DNA of 64,000 nucleotides, taken from NCBI RefSeq assembly GCF_012641475.1, contig NZ_JABAIL010000003.1:994318-1058317 (forward strand), given 5' to 3'. Under the pieces are notes generated by a model. That model did not search any database and was not told where the DNA came from. It was given only the letters and a program-made list of their open reading frames with translations. This DNA is from Flammeovirga agarivorans. GTDB taxonomy: Bacteria > Bacteroidota > Bacteroidia > Cytophagales > Flammeovirgaceae. Shown piece by piece: positions 16,127 to 26,337 of the stretch (position 1 is its first letter; each line of letters begins with the position of its first letter). A program made the translations under genes and the position numbers.

Positions 16127-16948
16127 ATGAAACCACTCATCAAATTACTTTCAGCTGCAGCACCTAATGTTGTTGTGAATATTGCGTATAAGAAAATATT
16201 AAAACCTCAAGTTTTCAAACTTAGGCCACATGAGGTAGAAATTATTCAACAAGCAGAAGAAAAAAGTATCACTTATAAAGGCTTTGAAGTAAAAACTTAT
16301 AAATGGGGTTCTGGAAAAGATAAATTACTAATGGTGCATGGCTGGGAAGGTCAAGCTGGTAATTTCTCTGATTTAATTCAGATGCTAAAAGACTATGATG
16401 TCACCATTTATTCTTTTGATGCTCCATCTCACGGCTACAGTTCTCAAGGTCCAACAACCATGTTTGAGTTTAGTGACCTTGTGAAATATATGTTAGAAAC
16501 ATACGACATCAAGAAAGTTATTAGCCACTCTTTTGGTAGTGTTGGTACTACTCATTGTCTTGCGAATTATCCTTTTATAATGGATAAATATGTGATGATG
16601 ACCACACCTGATCGATTTATGGAAAGAATTGATGATGTTGCAGAAATGGTAGGCATGACAAATAAGGTAAAACATAGACTTTTAAATCGTCTTGAAACTG
16701 AATTTAATGTTGCTGCCAATGAACAAAATGTATCTGATTTTATTCAGAAAACGAATATTAAAGAAGGGATGATCTTCCAGGATATAAATGATAAAATTGT
16801 ACGTTTAAGTCAATCGGAATCAGTGGCAAAAGCATGGGGTAAAAACTGCCAATTAATTAAGATTGAAGGAACTGGCCACTTTAGAATTCTAAGGACAGAA
16901 ACTGTATTACAACAAGTCATCGATTTTCTAGACTTCGACAAAAATTAA
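16127..16948 (+). CDS. Alpha/beta hydrolase
   Basis: 273 residues from ATG 16127 (a 21-residue longer form could start at 16064, but a -7 element lies between the two). Alpha/beta-hydrolase features: oxyanion-loop motif MVHGWEGQ, nucleophile elbow SHSFGS (G/S-x-S-x-G type), and a late GTGHFRIL with the catalytic His. Length fits the fold without extra lid domains. Substrate unknown; most such proteins are esterases or lipases. Cytoplasmic, as no signal peptide is visible. Single-gene transcript. Confidence 0.85.
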   Translation: MKPLIKLLSAAAPNVVVNIAYKKILKPQVFKLRPHEVEIIQQAEEKSITYKGFEVKTYKWGSGKDKLLMVHGWEGQAGNFSDLIQMLKDYDVTIYSFDAPSHGYSSQGPTTMFEFSDLVKYMLETYDIKKVISHSFGSVGTTHCLANYPFIMDKYVMMTTPDRFMERIDDVAEMVGMTNKVKHRLLNRLETEFNVAANEQNVSDFIQKTNIKEGMIFQDINDKIVRLSQSESVAKAWGKNCQLIKIEGTGHFRILRTETVLQQVIDFLDFDKN

Positions 16949-17003
16949 TCGATAAAGCTTCTTCTTTCCACACAATAAATAATAGTGTTTTTCGTGAATT
17001 AAG

Positions 17004-17034
17004 TATAGTTTTATGATTGATAAATCAAACTATA
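17004..17034. promoter_or_regulatory. Inverted repeat upstream of the tricorn-like gene
   Basis: TATAGTTT (17004-17011) and AAACTATA (17027-17034), with an inner GATT/AATC pair and a 3-nt bulge. Ends 27 bases before the start codon; could be an operator or a leader hairpin. Confidence 0.4.
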
Positions 17035-17061
17035 AATTAAATAAACACATACACTATTACC

Positions 17062-20000
17062 ATGAAGAAATTAGTATTAGCCATCAATGTATTCTTTATT
17101 ACATTGACGGCTTTTTCTCAAAACCCATTATGGTTACGCTACCCTTCCATCTCTCCTGATGGAACAAAGATCGCCTTTCAATACCAAGGTGATATCTATG
17201 TAGTACCAACCGATGGAGGAACAGCCCAACCCATTACCTCTCATGTTGCTCAAGAAACTTCACCAAGTTGGAGTCCTGATAGTAAACAAATTGCCTTTGC
17301 TTCTGACAGACATGGTAATTTTGATTTATTTATCACCAGTGCACAAGGCGGGCCAGCTAAAAGGTTAACGTATAACTCGGAAAAAGAAATACCTTCCTCT
17401 TTTACTCCTGATGGGAAAAATATTCTCTTTTCTGCCCAAATTCTTGATACAAAGGAAAGTGCACAGTTCCCCTATGCTCGACTTCCTGAATTATATAGTG
17501 TTAGTATTAATGGAGGTAGACCAAAACAAGTACTGACTGTTTCTGCTGTTCACGCTGCATACAACCAAGAACAGTCTATACTTTTATATCAAGATATCAA
17601 AGGGTATGAGGATAATTGGAGAAAACATCATACTAGTGCTGTAACAAGAGATATTTGGATTTATGATACCACCTCAAAAAAGCATAAGCAAGTATCATCT
17701 TTTAAAGGAGAAGATCAATATCCTGTCTTCTATAATCAAGATAAAAGTATCGCTTATGTCAGTGAAGAAACAGGCACACTCAATGTTTGGTCTATGAGTG
17801 TCGATGGTACTGAGAAAAAACAACTTACTACCTTTGAAAAACACCCTGTACGGTTCTTGACCGCTTCAAATAATGATACATTCTGTTTTGGTTGGGATGG
17901 CGAAATTTATTCAATGACTAAAGATAGCTCACCAAGAAAAGTTGACATCTCTATTATAAATGACCAAAGACAGAACAATGTTACGTTTGAACAGAAATCT
18001 AGTGGTGGACATGGTATTTCAGTCTCTCCTAATGGAAAAGAAATCGCATTTATCTTAAGAGGAGATGTTTTTGTTACTTCCACAGATTATTCTACCACAG
18101 TTCAAATTACTAATACTCCGGAACAAGAAAGGAGTGTGAGCTTCTCTCCTGATGGAAGATCTTTAGTTTATGCAGGTGAGAGAGACGGAAGTTGGAACTT
18201 ATACACTGCAAAACTTTCGAACGAAGAAGAAAATTACTTTATCAATGCCACTGCTATCAAGGAAGAAGTATTAACCAATCAACCTCAAGAAGAATTTCAA
18301 CCCAAATGGTCTCCAAAGGGTGATGAAGTAGCATACTTAGAGGAACGAACAACGGTGAAAGTAATTAATATTGAATCGAAAGCTAGTAGAACAGTTCTAG
18401 ATGGAAAATTCAATTACTCTTATTCTGATGGCGATCAATCTTTTGACTGGTCACCTGATGGAAAATGGATTGCCGTCCAATACTCTCCTAATGTTTGGAC
18501 ATCTACAGATATTGGATTAGTAGATGCTTCAGGAGAAAAAGAGGTCATCAACTTAACACAAAGTGGGTACAATTCTGCAAACCCAAGGTTTGCAATGGAA
18601 GGTAAAGTTATTCTTTTTGCAAATGATAAATATGGTTTTAGATCACATGGTAGCTGGGGGTCTGAAGATGATGTATATGCTCTTTTCTTAACTAAAGATG
18701 CTTATGATGAGTTTCAACTTTCAGAAGAAGAATATACTTTGATGACGGAGGCTAAGGAAGAAAAAGAAAAGAAAGAGCAAGAAGAAAAAGAGGATAAAAA
18801 ATCAAAGAAAAAGAACAAAGACTCAGATACAGAAAAAGAAGAAACCCTTTCAATTGATTTTGAAAATCTAAACGATCGTATTCAACGTTTAACTATAAAC
18901 TCCTCTTTCCTATCTGACTATTTGATTACCAAAGATGGAGGTAAACTATACTATATGAGTCGTTTTGAAGGTGGGTTTGATCTTTGGATGAAAGATATCC
19001 GAAAGCAGGAAACAAAATTAATACTTAAGCTTAATGGTGGAGGTGGAAACCTTCAGTTTGATGAAGAACAAAAAAACATCTTCTTTGAAACAGGCGGTCA
19101 GTTTGCAAAAATGGATATCGCCTCTGACACAAAGAAAAATATATCATATAAGGCTGAATATTATTTAGATAAAGCTGCAGAGAGAGAATATCTTTTTGAA
19201 CATGTATGGAGACAAGTAGAAAAGAAATTTTATGACCCTGAATTACATGGTGTAGATTGGGAATTCTACAAGGCTGAATACTCGAAGTTTTTACCTTATA
19301 TCACAAATAATTATGCTTTTTCAGAAATGTTAAGTGAGATGCTTGGTGAATTAAATGCATCACATACAGGTTGTAGATATTATTCGAGTTCTAAAAATGC
19401 AGATCATACAGCTACGCTAGGTGTTTTCTATGATCCTGAATACTCAGAAGATGGTTTAAAAATCACAGAAATTATTGAACAATCTCCTCTAACTCTTATT
19501 GAAGATGAGATACGAGAAGGCATGATCATACAATCCATTGATGGTCAAAAAATAGTTGCAGGAAACGACTACTATAGTCTATTAAATCATAAAGCAGGAA
19601 AAAATACTAAATTGGAAATCTATGACCCGTCAGAAAGTAAAAGCAAAACGGTTGTAGTGAAACCAATTTCAAAATGGGCGGAAAATGATTTGTTATACAA
19701 ACGATGGGTAAAAGCTAGAGAAAAAGAAACTTCTGAATCATCTAATGGTAAGATTGGCTATGTTCATGTGAGAGGAATGGACAGTCATAGTTTTAGAACA
19801 GTTTACTCTGAAGCTTTAGGAAAGAATTACACTAAAGAATCTCTAATTGTTGATACAAGATTCAACGGTGGAGGTTGGTTACATGATGATTTGGCTACTT
19901 TCTTAAGTGGAAATGTGTATTGTACTTTCGCTCCAAGAGGTCAGAAGTTTGGTACAGAACCAATGAATAAATGGTCGAAACCATCAGCAGTATTATGTTC

Positions 20001-20295
20001 TGAAGGAAATTACTCTGATGCTCATGCCTTCCCTTATGCCTACAAGACATTGAAAATAGGTAAGTTGATTGGTATGCCTGTTCCGGGTACTATGACTGCA
20101 GTTTGGTGGGAACGCTTACAAGATCCTTCTTTAGTTTTTGGTATTCCACAAGTTGGTGTTCAAGATATGAATGGAAAGTATCTTGAGAATCAACAAATAG
20201 AGCCTGATTTTAAGGTACAACAAGATAAAGATATAGTTGTTGAAGGTGTTGATCAGCAATTAAGAAAAGCAGTTGAGGTTTTACAGAATAAATAA
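17062..20295 (+). CDS. Tricorn-like S41 family protease with TolB-type beta-propellers
   Basis: 1077 residues with an N-terminal signal peptide ending near SQN. Residues about 25-555 contain repeated TolB/WD40-like blades (SPDGTKIAF, SPDSKQIAF, SPNGKEIAF, SPDGKWIAV). A very charged linker (Lys/Glu-rich, about 560-605) follows, then the tricorn core and PDZ segment (about 800-870) and the C-terminal S41 peptidase domain, with the nucleophile Ser near residue 985 in NYSDAHAFPYAY. This is the domain order of the tricorn protease family, which in bacteria acts as a periplasmic or outer-membrane peptidase. A hairpin-type inverted repeat precedes the start. A 22-bp perfect stem terminates it. Confidence 0.93.
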   Translation: MKKLVLAINVFFITLTAFSQNPLWLRYPSISPDGTKIAFQYQGDIYVVPTDGGTAQPITSHVAQETSPSWSPDSKQIAFASDRHGNFDLFITSAQGGPAKRLTYNSEKEIPSSFTPDGKNILFSAQILDTKESAQFPYARLPELYSVSINGGRPKQVLTVSAVHAAYNQEQSILLYQDIKGYEDNWRKHHTSAVTRDIWIYDTTSKKHKQVSSFKGEDQYPVFYNQDKSIAYVSEETGTLNVWSMSVDGTEKKQLTTFEKHPVRFLTASNNDTFCFGWDGEIYSMTKDSSPRKVDISIINDQRQNNVTFEQKSSGGHGISVSPNGKEIAFILRGDVFVTSTDYSTTVQITNTPEQERSVSFSPDGRSLVYAGERDGSWNLYTAKLSNEEENYFINATAIKEEVLTNQPQEEFQPKWSPKGDEVAYLEERTTVKVINIESKASRTVLDGKFNYSYSDGDQSFDWSPDGKWIAVQYSPNVWTSTDIGLVDASGEKEVINLTQSGYNSANPRFAMEGKVILFANDKYGFRSHGSWGSEDDVYALFLTKDAYDEFQLSEEEYTLMTEAKEEKEKKEQEEKEDKKSKKKNKDSDTEKEETLSIDFENLNDRIQRLTINSSFLSDYLITKDGGKLYYMSRFEGGFDLWMKDIRKQETKLILKLNGGGGNLQFDEEQKNIFFETGGQFAKMDIASDTKKNISYKAEYYLDKAAEREYLFEHVWRQVEKKFYDPELHGVDWEFYKAEYSKFLPYITNNYAFSEMLSEMLGELNASHTGCRYYSSSKNADHTATLGVFYDPEYSEDGLKITEIIEQSPLTLIEDEIREGMIIQSIDGQKIVAGNDYYSLLNHKAGKNTKLEIYDPSESKSKTVVVKPISKWAENDLLYKRWVKAREKETSESSNGKIGYVHVRGMDSHSFRTVYSEALGKNYTKESLIVDTRFNGGGWLHDDLATFLSGNVYCTFAPRGQKFGTEPMNKWSKPSAVLCSEGNYSDAHAFPYAYKTLKIGKLIGMPVPGTMTAVWWERLQDPSLVFGIPQVGVQDMNGKYLENQQIEPDFKVQQDKDIVVEGVDQQLRKAVEVLQNK

Positions 20296-20309
20296 TTAAA
20301 TCTCAATCT

Positions 20310-20367
20310 AAAATGAAAACAAGAAGCCTAGGAAAATATTCTAGGCTTCTTGTTTTCATTTTTTATA
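20310..20367. terminator. Bidirectional terminator between convergent genes
   Basis: A 22-bp perfect stem (20310-20331 with 20341-20362), A tract left and T tract right. Serves the tricorn-like gene and the minus-strand barrel gene. Confidence 0.92.
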
Positions 20368-21364
20368 CAACAAAGCGATAAACAACTCCGGTCATTAGAA
20401 ATTTGCTATAATCTGAGACACCGTATTCTCCACGAATCCAAATTCTTTTATTTAACTGAAACTGCCCTCCAAATTGAAAAGTCCATTTCTTTAATAGGTC
20501 TTTTTTAATATGATAATCTACTGTACTATTTAATACAGATCCACTACCTACTTCAGTCCCTAACTCATCATTAATCACCTTAGCAATTCCTTGAACTACT
20601 AATTGCTGACCAGAACTTAATCCATCGTACCAATCTTTTAGTTGCTGATCAACTCCCGGTAAAGCATCATTTATTGTTATACTACCTGCATTACCATTGT
20701 GATTTGTAAAATTTCGTCCCATGATCCCAGCGTAAAAAGTTACAAAACGATCTTTCTTAAGGTTAAACTTTTTACCAAAGCGGAAAGAGGTAACATATAT
20801 ACCAATATCTTCTTTTAATAAATCTGTCCGTGTAGCATTGTAATTACCATCAATAGAAATAAAGTAGTCTTTATATCCATAATTAAAGGTTGCCCCTGCC
20901 CCATAAGCAATTGCATCAAAAACTACAGTTGATCCGAAATAAGGGAATTTACCATCACCAAAATCAGGTTGTAAACCTACTTCAGTACTCCCTTTTACTT
21001 GGGAAAACATTCCATAGACATTCAAAAAAGGTAATGCAAATAAGTCTGCTCGTAAGTTTAATGAGTTAGATGTGGCTTTTACTTTATCAAAACCTAAAGT
21101 CTTTTCATTTAGGTATTTTGATAGATCTGTTCCATTAATACCCATTCCGAATTCTGAAATTCCGAGGTATATTTCGTTATATACATAAGATACATTTACC
21201 CCTGCAGAATAAGGGAAATCTATTCCCATATCCTGGACCTGTTGTCCAAAAATTGGGAATATATACGGGTATTTTTTCTTCTCATTTTCTGTTTCAGTAA
21301 TTTCTTGTGCTAATGTAGTATTGAGAAAAAATAGTAAAATAAAAGACGATAAAAGGTATTTCAT
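20363..21364 (-). CDS. Predicted outer-membrane beta-barrel protein
   Basis: 333 residues with a signal peptide ending LAQ (about residue 19). The mature part alternates hydrophobic and polar residues in many short strands, rich in Gly/Tyr/Phe (VNVSYVYNEIYLGISEFG, FVTFYAGIMGRNF, WTFQFGGQFQLNKRI), and ends in aromatic YRFVV, the form of an outer-membrane beta barrel. An insert at about 215-260 is helical. I recognise no specific family. It is transcribed alone. Surface or transport role unknown. Confidence 0.75.
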   Translation of the reverse strand: MKYLLSSFILLFFLNTTLAQEITETENEKKKYPYIFPIFGQQVQDMGIDFPYSAGVNVSYVYNEIYLGISEFGMGINGTDLSKYLNEKTLGFDKVKATSNSLNLRADLFALPFLNVYGMFSQVKGSTEVGLQPDFGDGKFPYFGSTVVFDAIAYGAGATFNYGYKDYFISIDGNYNATRTDLLKEDIGIYVTSFRFGKKFNLKKDRFVTFYAGIMGRNFTNHNGNAGSITINDALPGVDQQLKDWYDGLSSGQQLVVQGIAKVINDELGTEVGSGSVLNSTVDYHIKKDLLKKWTFQFGGQFQLNKRIWIRGEYGVSDYSKFLMTGVVYRFVV

Positions 21365-21823
21365 CAGGAATGTTGATAATAATAAACTAATAGTAAGTCA
21401 ATATTAGTTCTATATTAAACAAGTAACAAACCATGAAACATATTATTGTTTATCATCAAACATATAAACCTATGATAACCAAATATGTAAAAACTATAAA
21501 ACTGATGTTAGATAATGATTCATTAACATCAGTTAGAGTCTATTAGTATAATACTATTTTATTTAAGATTTTATTTGTAATCGAATACTACAAAGAAAGA
21601 AACTGCCAAGTTTCTACTATACGTCTACTTCTATACAATCCTATCTACCTTTTTATAATTTATTACAACCTTTAATTGAAGAATTATTTTCAATCAAGGA
21701 CTGTTACATATATGCATACTTAAAGCAGAAAGAACAACTAATAAAGATCATACATAGAAGTTTGATATTTTTGATACAAACTTTACCCGTTTGGCCTGTT
21801 CTTTTTTTGAACAGGCCTTTTTA
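21365..21823. other. 459-bp intergenic region with an isolated plus-strand terminator
   Basis: Both flanking genes are on the minus strand, yet the hairpin at its end is T-tailed only on the plus strand. A possible 37-codon ORF (21433-21546, beginning MKHIIVYHQ) has no ribosome-binding or homology support. A -7-like TATTTTTG lies at 21766-21773, too close to the hairpin to make a useful transcript. No minus-strand terminator is visible for the gene at 21824. Confidence 0.5.
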
Positions 21824-21825
21824 TT
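21793..21825 (+). terminator. Free-standing plus-strand terminator
   Basis: GGCCTGTTC (21793-21801) pairs with GAACAGGCC (21809-21817) around a T7 loop and is followed by TTTTTATT. On the minus strand the stem is followed by AAACGGG, so it would not terminate the adjacent minus gene. Confidence 0.7.
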
Positions 21826-22759
21826 ATTCTACAATTATTTTCTCAGTGGTTGTTTCTCTTCCTCCTTTAACTTCTACAATTAACATCCCTGTACCATAAT
21901 TCATGGGTATACTTGTAAAATTGGAAGAGATAAATTTATGGAAATAAGTTTTACCAACAGCATCATAAATACTAACCTCAAATTCATCATAATTAGTCAC
22001 AATATTTAGATCTTCTTGATAAGCAACTGGATTTGGATAAACAGTTACTTCAGAAGTGGCTTCACTCATTTTAATACCTACAGGGCCAAATATTTCAGAC
22101 TGTTGATCAAGGTCTATCTGATTTAATCTATAATATACTACACCTTGAACAGATGGGACATTTTCATCTAAGAATGAATACTTTAATGTAGTATTAGAAT
22201 TTCCAGCTGCTTCTACACTACCTATCATATCCCAATTTCTATTATCAGTAGAGCGTTGAATATCAAAGTGACTTGAGTTCTGTTCTGATGCCGTTGCCCA
22301 CTCCAAGACAACATTTTTACCTTGTTTTGTTCCAGTAAAAGAAATTAGTTCAACAGGAAGGTCATCATCAGAATAACAACCTACTGGAGGGCTCATATAA
22401 CTTTTACCATTGATAATAATGTTTAGGCCATCAGATGCTATACAAAGTGCATCATCTCCATGTGTTATAATTTCTACATCATGTAAATTGGAGGTACCTG
22501 AAAACGAAATACTACTGCCTGCATGTATTTCGATATAACACCATTGCATAGTAATCCCTGCAATATTTAAGACACTATTATTAGTGACCAAAATTCTTTC
22601 ACTAGTCATAGAACCTGTAATGGTAGTATCCTTGTCTACAACTATAGAAAAATCGTCTTGAACTTTAGCTCTAAAATTTGATACTTCTGATTCTTGTTGG
22701 TTGGTCGCACAACCTGAAAGTATTGCAAGGAATACTAAAAATGTTAGTAGTTTTTTCAT
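21824..22759 (-). CDS. Surface protein with lipobox and type IX sorting tail
   Basis: 311 residues. The N-terminus MKKLLTFLVFLAILSGCATN has a lipobox (LSGC, Cys17). Residues about 40-125 are beta-rich with G-x-S turns, then comes the common Bacteroidota module with LEWATASEQNSSHFDIQRS and EAAGNSNTTLKYSFLDE, and the last ~75 residues (VTVYPNPV..., GMLIVEVKGG...TEKIIVE) form a type A T9SS C-terminal sorting domain. The same module and tail occur in the protein at 30140. A lipoprotein signal together with a T9SS tail is unusual. Binding partner unknown. Confidence 0.75.
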   Translation of the reverse strand: MKKLLTFLVFLAILSGCATNQQESEVSNFRAKVQDDFSIVVDKDTTITGSMTSERILVTNNSVLNIAGITMQWCYIEIHAGSSISFSGTSNLHDVEIITHGDDALCIASDGLNIIINGKSYMSPPVGCYSDDDLPVELISFTGTKQGKNVVLEWATASEQNSSHFDIQRSTDNRNWDMIGSVEAAGNSNTTLKYSFLDENVPSVQGVVYYRLNQIDLDQQSEIFGPVGIKMSEATSEVTVYPNPVAYQEDLNIVTNYDEFEVSIYDAVGKTYFHKFISSNFTSIPMNYGTGMLIVEVKGGRETTTEKIIVE

Positions 22760-22907
22760 CTAGTAGAATATATAGTTATTAAAATCCTACTATTTAAACG
22801 TAGTTAAAATATAGTCACATCGTTGCATTAACTATTATAAAAGAATAAATAATTTCATTATATAAAAGATGTTATAAATATAGTTTTATATTCAACTACT
22901 ATAGAAA

Positions 22908-22948
22908 ATAAAAAACAAAAAGAGCCAAGATTTAAACTTCTTGGCTCT
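22908..22948 (-). terminator. Terminator of the hybrid-kinase operon
   Basis: AGAGCCAAGA (22921-22930) pairs with TCTTGGCTCT (22939-22948); on the minus strand a T-rich tail follows. Confidence 0.85.
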
Positions 22949-22969
22949 CTTAATTATATTAATTCTTGA

Positions 22970-25900
22970 CTATTCGTTGATGTAGGATAATGCAGTTTCA
23001 AAATCATATTCCATAACGCTTTCCCTCGCTTTGGTCAACTTCTCTTTGTCTGTTGTATCATTAATGATTTCTAATAATCCATTAATTACTTCACTTGCAT
23101 CGGGATCTCCTTCGATCAAAAGCTGCTTTAAATTTTCTACCTTATCTAAATGATTTTCTAAAGAAACATCCTCTGCAGATACTACATCTTTTACTGATGG
23201 TTCTGACTTTTGATTTCTTCCTAACTCAAAATTTCGAATAGTTTCTAATATTTTCGATAGTTCAATTAATACAGTATTCAGCCCCTCTTCATCTAAATTA
23301 TTATAGTATTTGAGACTACTTTCTAATATTTCTGCAGCCTTAGCAAGTTCGACGATTCCTAAATTAGCAGCAACACCTTTAATCGTATGTGCTTCTTTTT
23401 GGAGTTCAGCTAAGTTCTTATCTGCGGAAAGTTCCATCAAGTGTACAATAGAATCGGACTGTTTGACATAGAACTTATGAAGGACTTCTAAAAATAATGA
23501 TTCGTTTCCTCCACATCGTTTTATCGCCATTTCAGTATCTATACCTTCAATTTTAATTCCTGATGTTTCATTTTCAGGCTCCTCAACACCTTTAAGTCGT
23601 TTAACAAATACATTTTGTTCAGGGGCATAGTTACCTTCTGCTGTAATCCATTTCCCTAGTGTAGAATACAATTGTCTATTATCTATTGGTTTTGAGATGT
23701 GGTCAGACATTCCTGCTTCCCTTGCTCTATCTTTATCTTGCGACATTGCATTTGCTGTCATAGCAATAATTGGCAAGTTTTTGAAATGTTCGATTTCTCT
23801 CAGCTTTTCTGTAGCAGTATAGCCATCCATCACAGGCATTTGTATATCCATAAGCACACCTTCATAAGGGTGCCCCTCATTAAAGGCTTCCGTTAATTTA
23901 TCAATACCTTCTTGTCCGTTGTTTACTATATCAATAAATACGTCATGCTTTGCTAAAGTTTCGGCTGCGATGAGTTGGTTAATTTCATTGTCTTCTACCA
24001 ATAAAATTTTTGCTCCTTTCACATGATCTGGAAATACCTGAGACTTATTATATTCTGAATTAGCCGCAAAGCCAAATCTAGATAATAAGGTATCTAGCAG
24101 CTCTTGCTCAGCGATAGGTTTAACTACAATACCTGATATACTTTCTTCATCGATTTGATCAATCAACTCTTGCTTATCATGTGCTGTCACCATTAAAATA
24201 TCAGTAGTAGCATGAATTTTTGACAATTCACGAATTCTTCTCGTCGTCTCAATTCCATCCATTCCAGGCATTTTCCAGTCCATAAGAATGAAATCAAAAG
24301 TAGTTTCAGAGTTTTGAATAAGTTCCAAAGCCTCTTCTCCACTCTTAACTATATTTACCTTACAACCAAAGTTGAGTAGGTACTTATTGAGAATTAAACA
24401 AGACTCATCATTGTCATCTACAACGAGTACGGTAGATCCAATTAAACTTCTTACTTTATAAGGTTGTTTTCCGGCTATAGAGTTTTCATCTACCGCCTCT
24501 ACTTTTACTGTAAACCAAAAAGTAGAACCAATATTCACTTCTGATTTGACTCCAATTTCACCACCCATTAAAGAAGTTAGTTTCTTTGAGATCGCAAGCC
24601 CTAAACCTGTACCACCAAATTTTCTAGTTGTAGAGGCATCAGCTTGGTTGAATTCTTTAAATAACCTTCCTTGTTGTTCTTCTGAAAGTCCAATACCAGT
24701 ATCAATTACTTCAACCATTAACCTGGTATCCCCTTGAGTTTCATCTAAACCAATTTTGAGTGTTACACTTCCTTCATTGGTAAATTTCACAGCATTGTTC
24801 ATCAAATTAAGGATAATCTGACTTAAACGTAAAGGGTCACCTTTTAATAATTTTGGAATATTTGAGGCAACATCCAGCTTTAAAGTGATGTTTTTATCAT
24901 TGGCTCTAAAGCTGACCACATTATAAATATTCTCTAAAACATCATCCTTTAAATTGAAGTAAATATCTTCAATTTCTACTTTGCCTGCTTCAATTTTTGA
25001 GAAGTCCAATACATCGTTTACGATACCCAATAATGATTGAGAAGACAATTGAATTTTCTTTAAAAAACCTTTTTGACGTTCATCTAATTGTGTATCTAAT
25101 ACTAAATTCGTAAGACCCATGATGGCATTCATAGGTGTTCGAATTTCATGTGACATATTAGCTAAGAACATTGATTTTGCCGATGCCGCTTCTTCTGCAA
25201 TTTCTTTAGCTGACCTTAATTGTTCTTCTGCTCTTCTTCGTTCTGAAATATCAATGATAATATCTGCCAAATATACAGGATCACCTTTATCATTCTTTAC
25301 AAGGAAATAATTCTCATATGTAGATAAGCGACGATTCTTTGCAGTCAACATTTCTAGTTCACCTGACCAAGCACCTGTCTCAAAAACAGATGGAAGCATC
25401 TCCTCATCGAGCCTCTTTTGTGATTCTGGAGTATAATATCCTTGGACTGTTTTCTTGTAAACAGCATCCAATTCATCTTCATCTAATAGTTTCTGAAGTG
25501 CTTCATTGACATAAACAATACTTTGGTCTCTCATATCAGCCATTCCTAATCCATTCGATGAGGAATCCGCAAATCGTCTAAAAATACCAAGTTCTCTTGT
25601 TCTATCTTCTACTTTCTTATCTAAGTTCGCATTGAGTTCTTCAACTTCATTGAGTTTCTCATTGAGTGTAATATTCTTAGCTGAAAGTCTTTTGTGTAAT
25701 CGTCTGTTATTAATAAAGACCAAATACCAACCTATTAATGCGGCAATAATGGATATAGCAACACCTGCTAAGTCGATATAAATACGTCTTGCTTTCTTAT
25801 CAAAGATGTCATTAATTCTATCACCTAATTTAATGGAGAAGTCCTCCATTGCATCGGCGTATACCACTTTGCTTTCTAAATACTCTTTGGAAGACAATAA

Positions 25901-26323
25901 CGACATCGCCTCTTCTTTCATTCCTTCATTTACTAACTGGAATACCTTCGCTTCTATATTTATCAGCTTTTGGTTAGCTTGTTCTGTTTGCTTCAGAAGT
26001 TGTTCAAACTCACCATTTTTATCCATTCTGAGTGCTTTTACTAAAGCATTATTCAAAATAGCTTCATATTTACGGTATTTCTTCTCCCATTTTTTATCAG
26101 CAGTTAAGGCTGCAATTTTTGTTGATGTCGTCAATACTTCATCACAAAAGATAATATCCTTCTGAAGTTTTGATACCTCCCAAATGATATTACTTTCTTT
26201 CTGAGAATCTCTGTAAGCTTTATAAAGCTCCCACCCAAAAAATGAAAAAGCAATTACAGTTAAGGCGGATGCTAAAAGAAAAAACCTTGTTTCTCTCCCG
26301 TTAGTTAATTTTTTGTCTTCCAT
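22970..26323 (-). CDS. Hybrid sensor histidine kinase with PAS, two receivers and Hpt
   Basis: 1117 residues. Membrane helices at about 14-33 and 183-204 bracket a helical, four-helix-bundle-like periplasmic domain. Then coiled coil, PAS domain (about 248-362), HisKA with His392 in MSHEIRTPMNAIMG, HATPase (INLMNNAVKFTNEG, DTGIGL, GTGLGLAIS), receiver 1 (VLVVDDND... FILMDWKMPGMDG), receiver 2 (ILLVEDNEIN... GVLMDIQMPVMDG) and a C-terminal Hpt domain with His in EAHTIKGVAANLG. This is a complete phosphorelay in one protein, like BarA/EvgS. It begins 14 bases after the gene for the REC-AlbA_2 protein, the likely partner. Confidence 0.95.
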   Translation of the reverse strand: MEDKKLTNGRETRFFLLASALTVIAFSFFGWELYKAYRDSQKESNIIWEVSKLQKDIIFCDEVLTTSTKIAALTADKKWEKKYRKYEAILNNALVKALRMDKNGEFEQLLKQTEQANQKLINIEAKVFQLVNEGMKEEAMSLLSSKEYLESKVVYADAMEDFSIKLGDRINDIFDKKARRIYIDLAGVAISIIAALIGWYLVFINNRRLHKRLSAKNITLNEKLNEVEELNANLDKKVEDRTRELGIFRRFADSSSNGLGMADMRDQSIVYVNEALQKLLDEDELDAVYKKTVQGYYTPESQKRLDEEMLPSVFETGAWSGELEMLTAKNRRLSTYENYFLVKNDKGDPVYLADIIIDISERRRAEEQLRSAKEIAEEAASAKSMFLANMSHEIRTPMNAIMGLTNLVLDTQLDERQKGFLKKIQLSSQSLLGIVNDVLDFSKIEAGKVEIEDIYFNLKDDVLENIYNVVSFRANDKNITLKLDVASNIPKLLKGDPLRLSQIILNLMNNAVKFTNEGSVTLKIGLDETQGDTRLMVEVIDTGIGLSEEQQGRLFKEFNQADASTTRKFGGTGLGLAISKKLTSLMGGEIGVKSEVNIGSTFWFTVKVEAVDENSIAGKQPYKVRSLIGSTVLVVDDNDESCLILNKYLLNFGCKVNIVKSGEEALELIQNSETTFDFILMDWKMPGMDGIETTRRIRELSKIHATTDILMVTAHDKQELIDQIDEESISGIVVKPIAEQELLDTLLSRFGFAANSEYNKSQVFPDHVKGAKILLVEDNEINQLIAAETLAKHDVFIDIVNNGQEGIDKLTEAFNEGHPYEGVLMDIQMPVMDGYTATEKLREIEHFKNLPIIAMTANAMSQDKDRAREAGMSDHISKPIDNRQLYSTLGKWITAEGNYAPEQNVFVKRLKGVEEPENETSGIKIEGIDTEMAIKRCGGNESLFLEVLHKFYVKQSDSIVHLMELSADKNLAELQKEAHTIKGVAANLGIVELAKAAEILESSLKYYNNLDEEGLNTVLIELSKILETIRNFELGRNQKSEPSVKDVVSAEDVSLENHLDKVENLKQLLIEGDPDASEVINGLLEIINDTTDKEKLTKARESVMEYDFETALSYINE

Positions 26324-26337
26324 GTTATTATTAAAAA

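Noticed and set aside
21433-21546. Possible 37-residue ORF
   Set aside because: No ribosome-binding site, homology or nearby matching terminator; listed only as a possibility in the intergenic entry.
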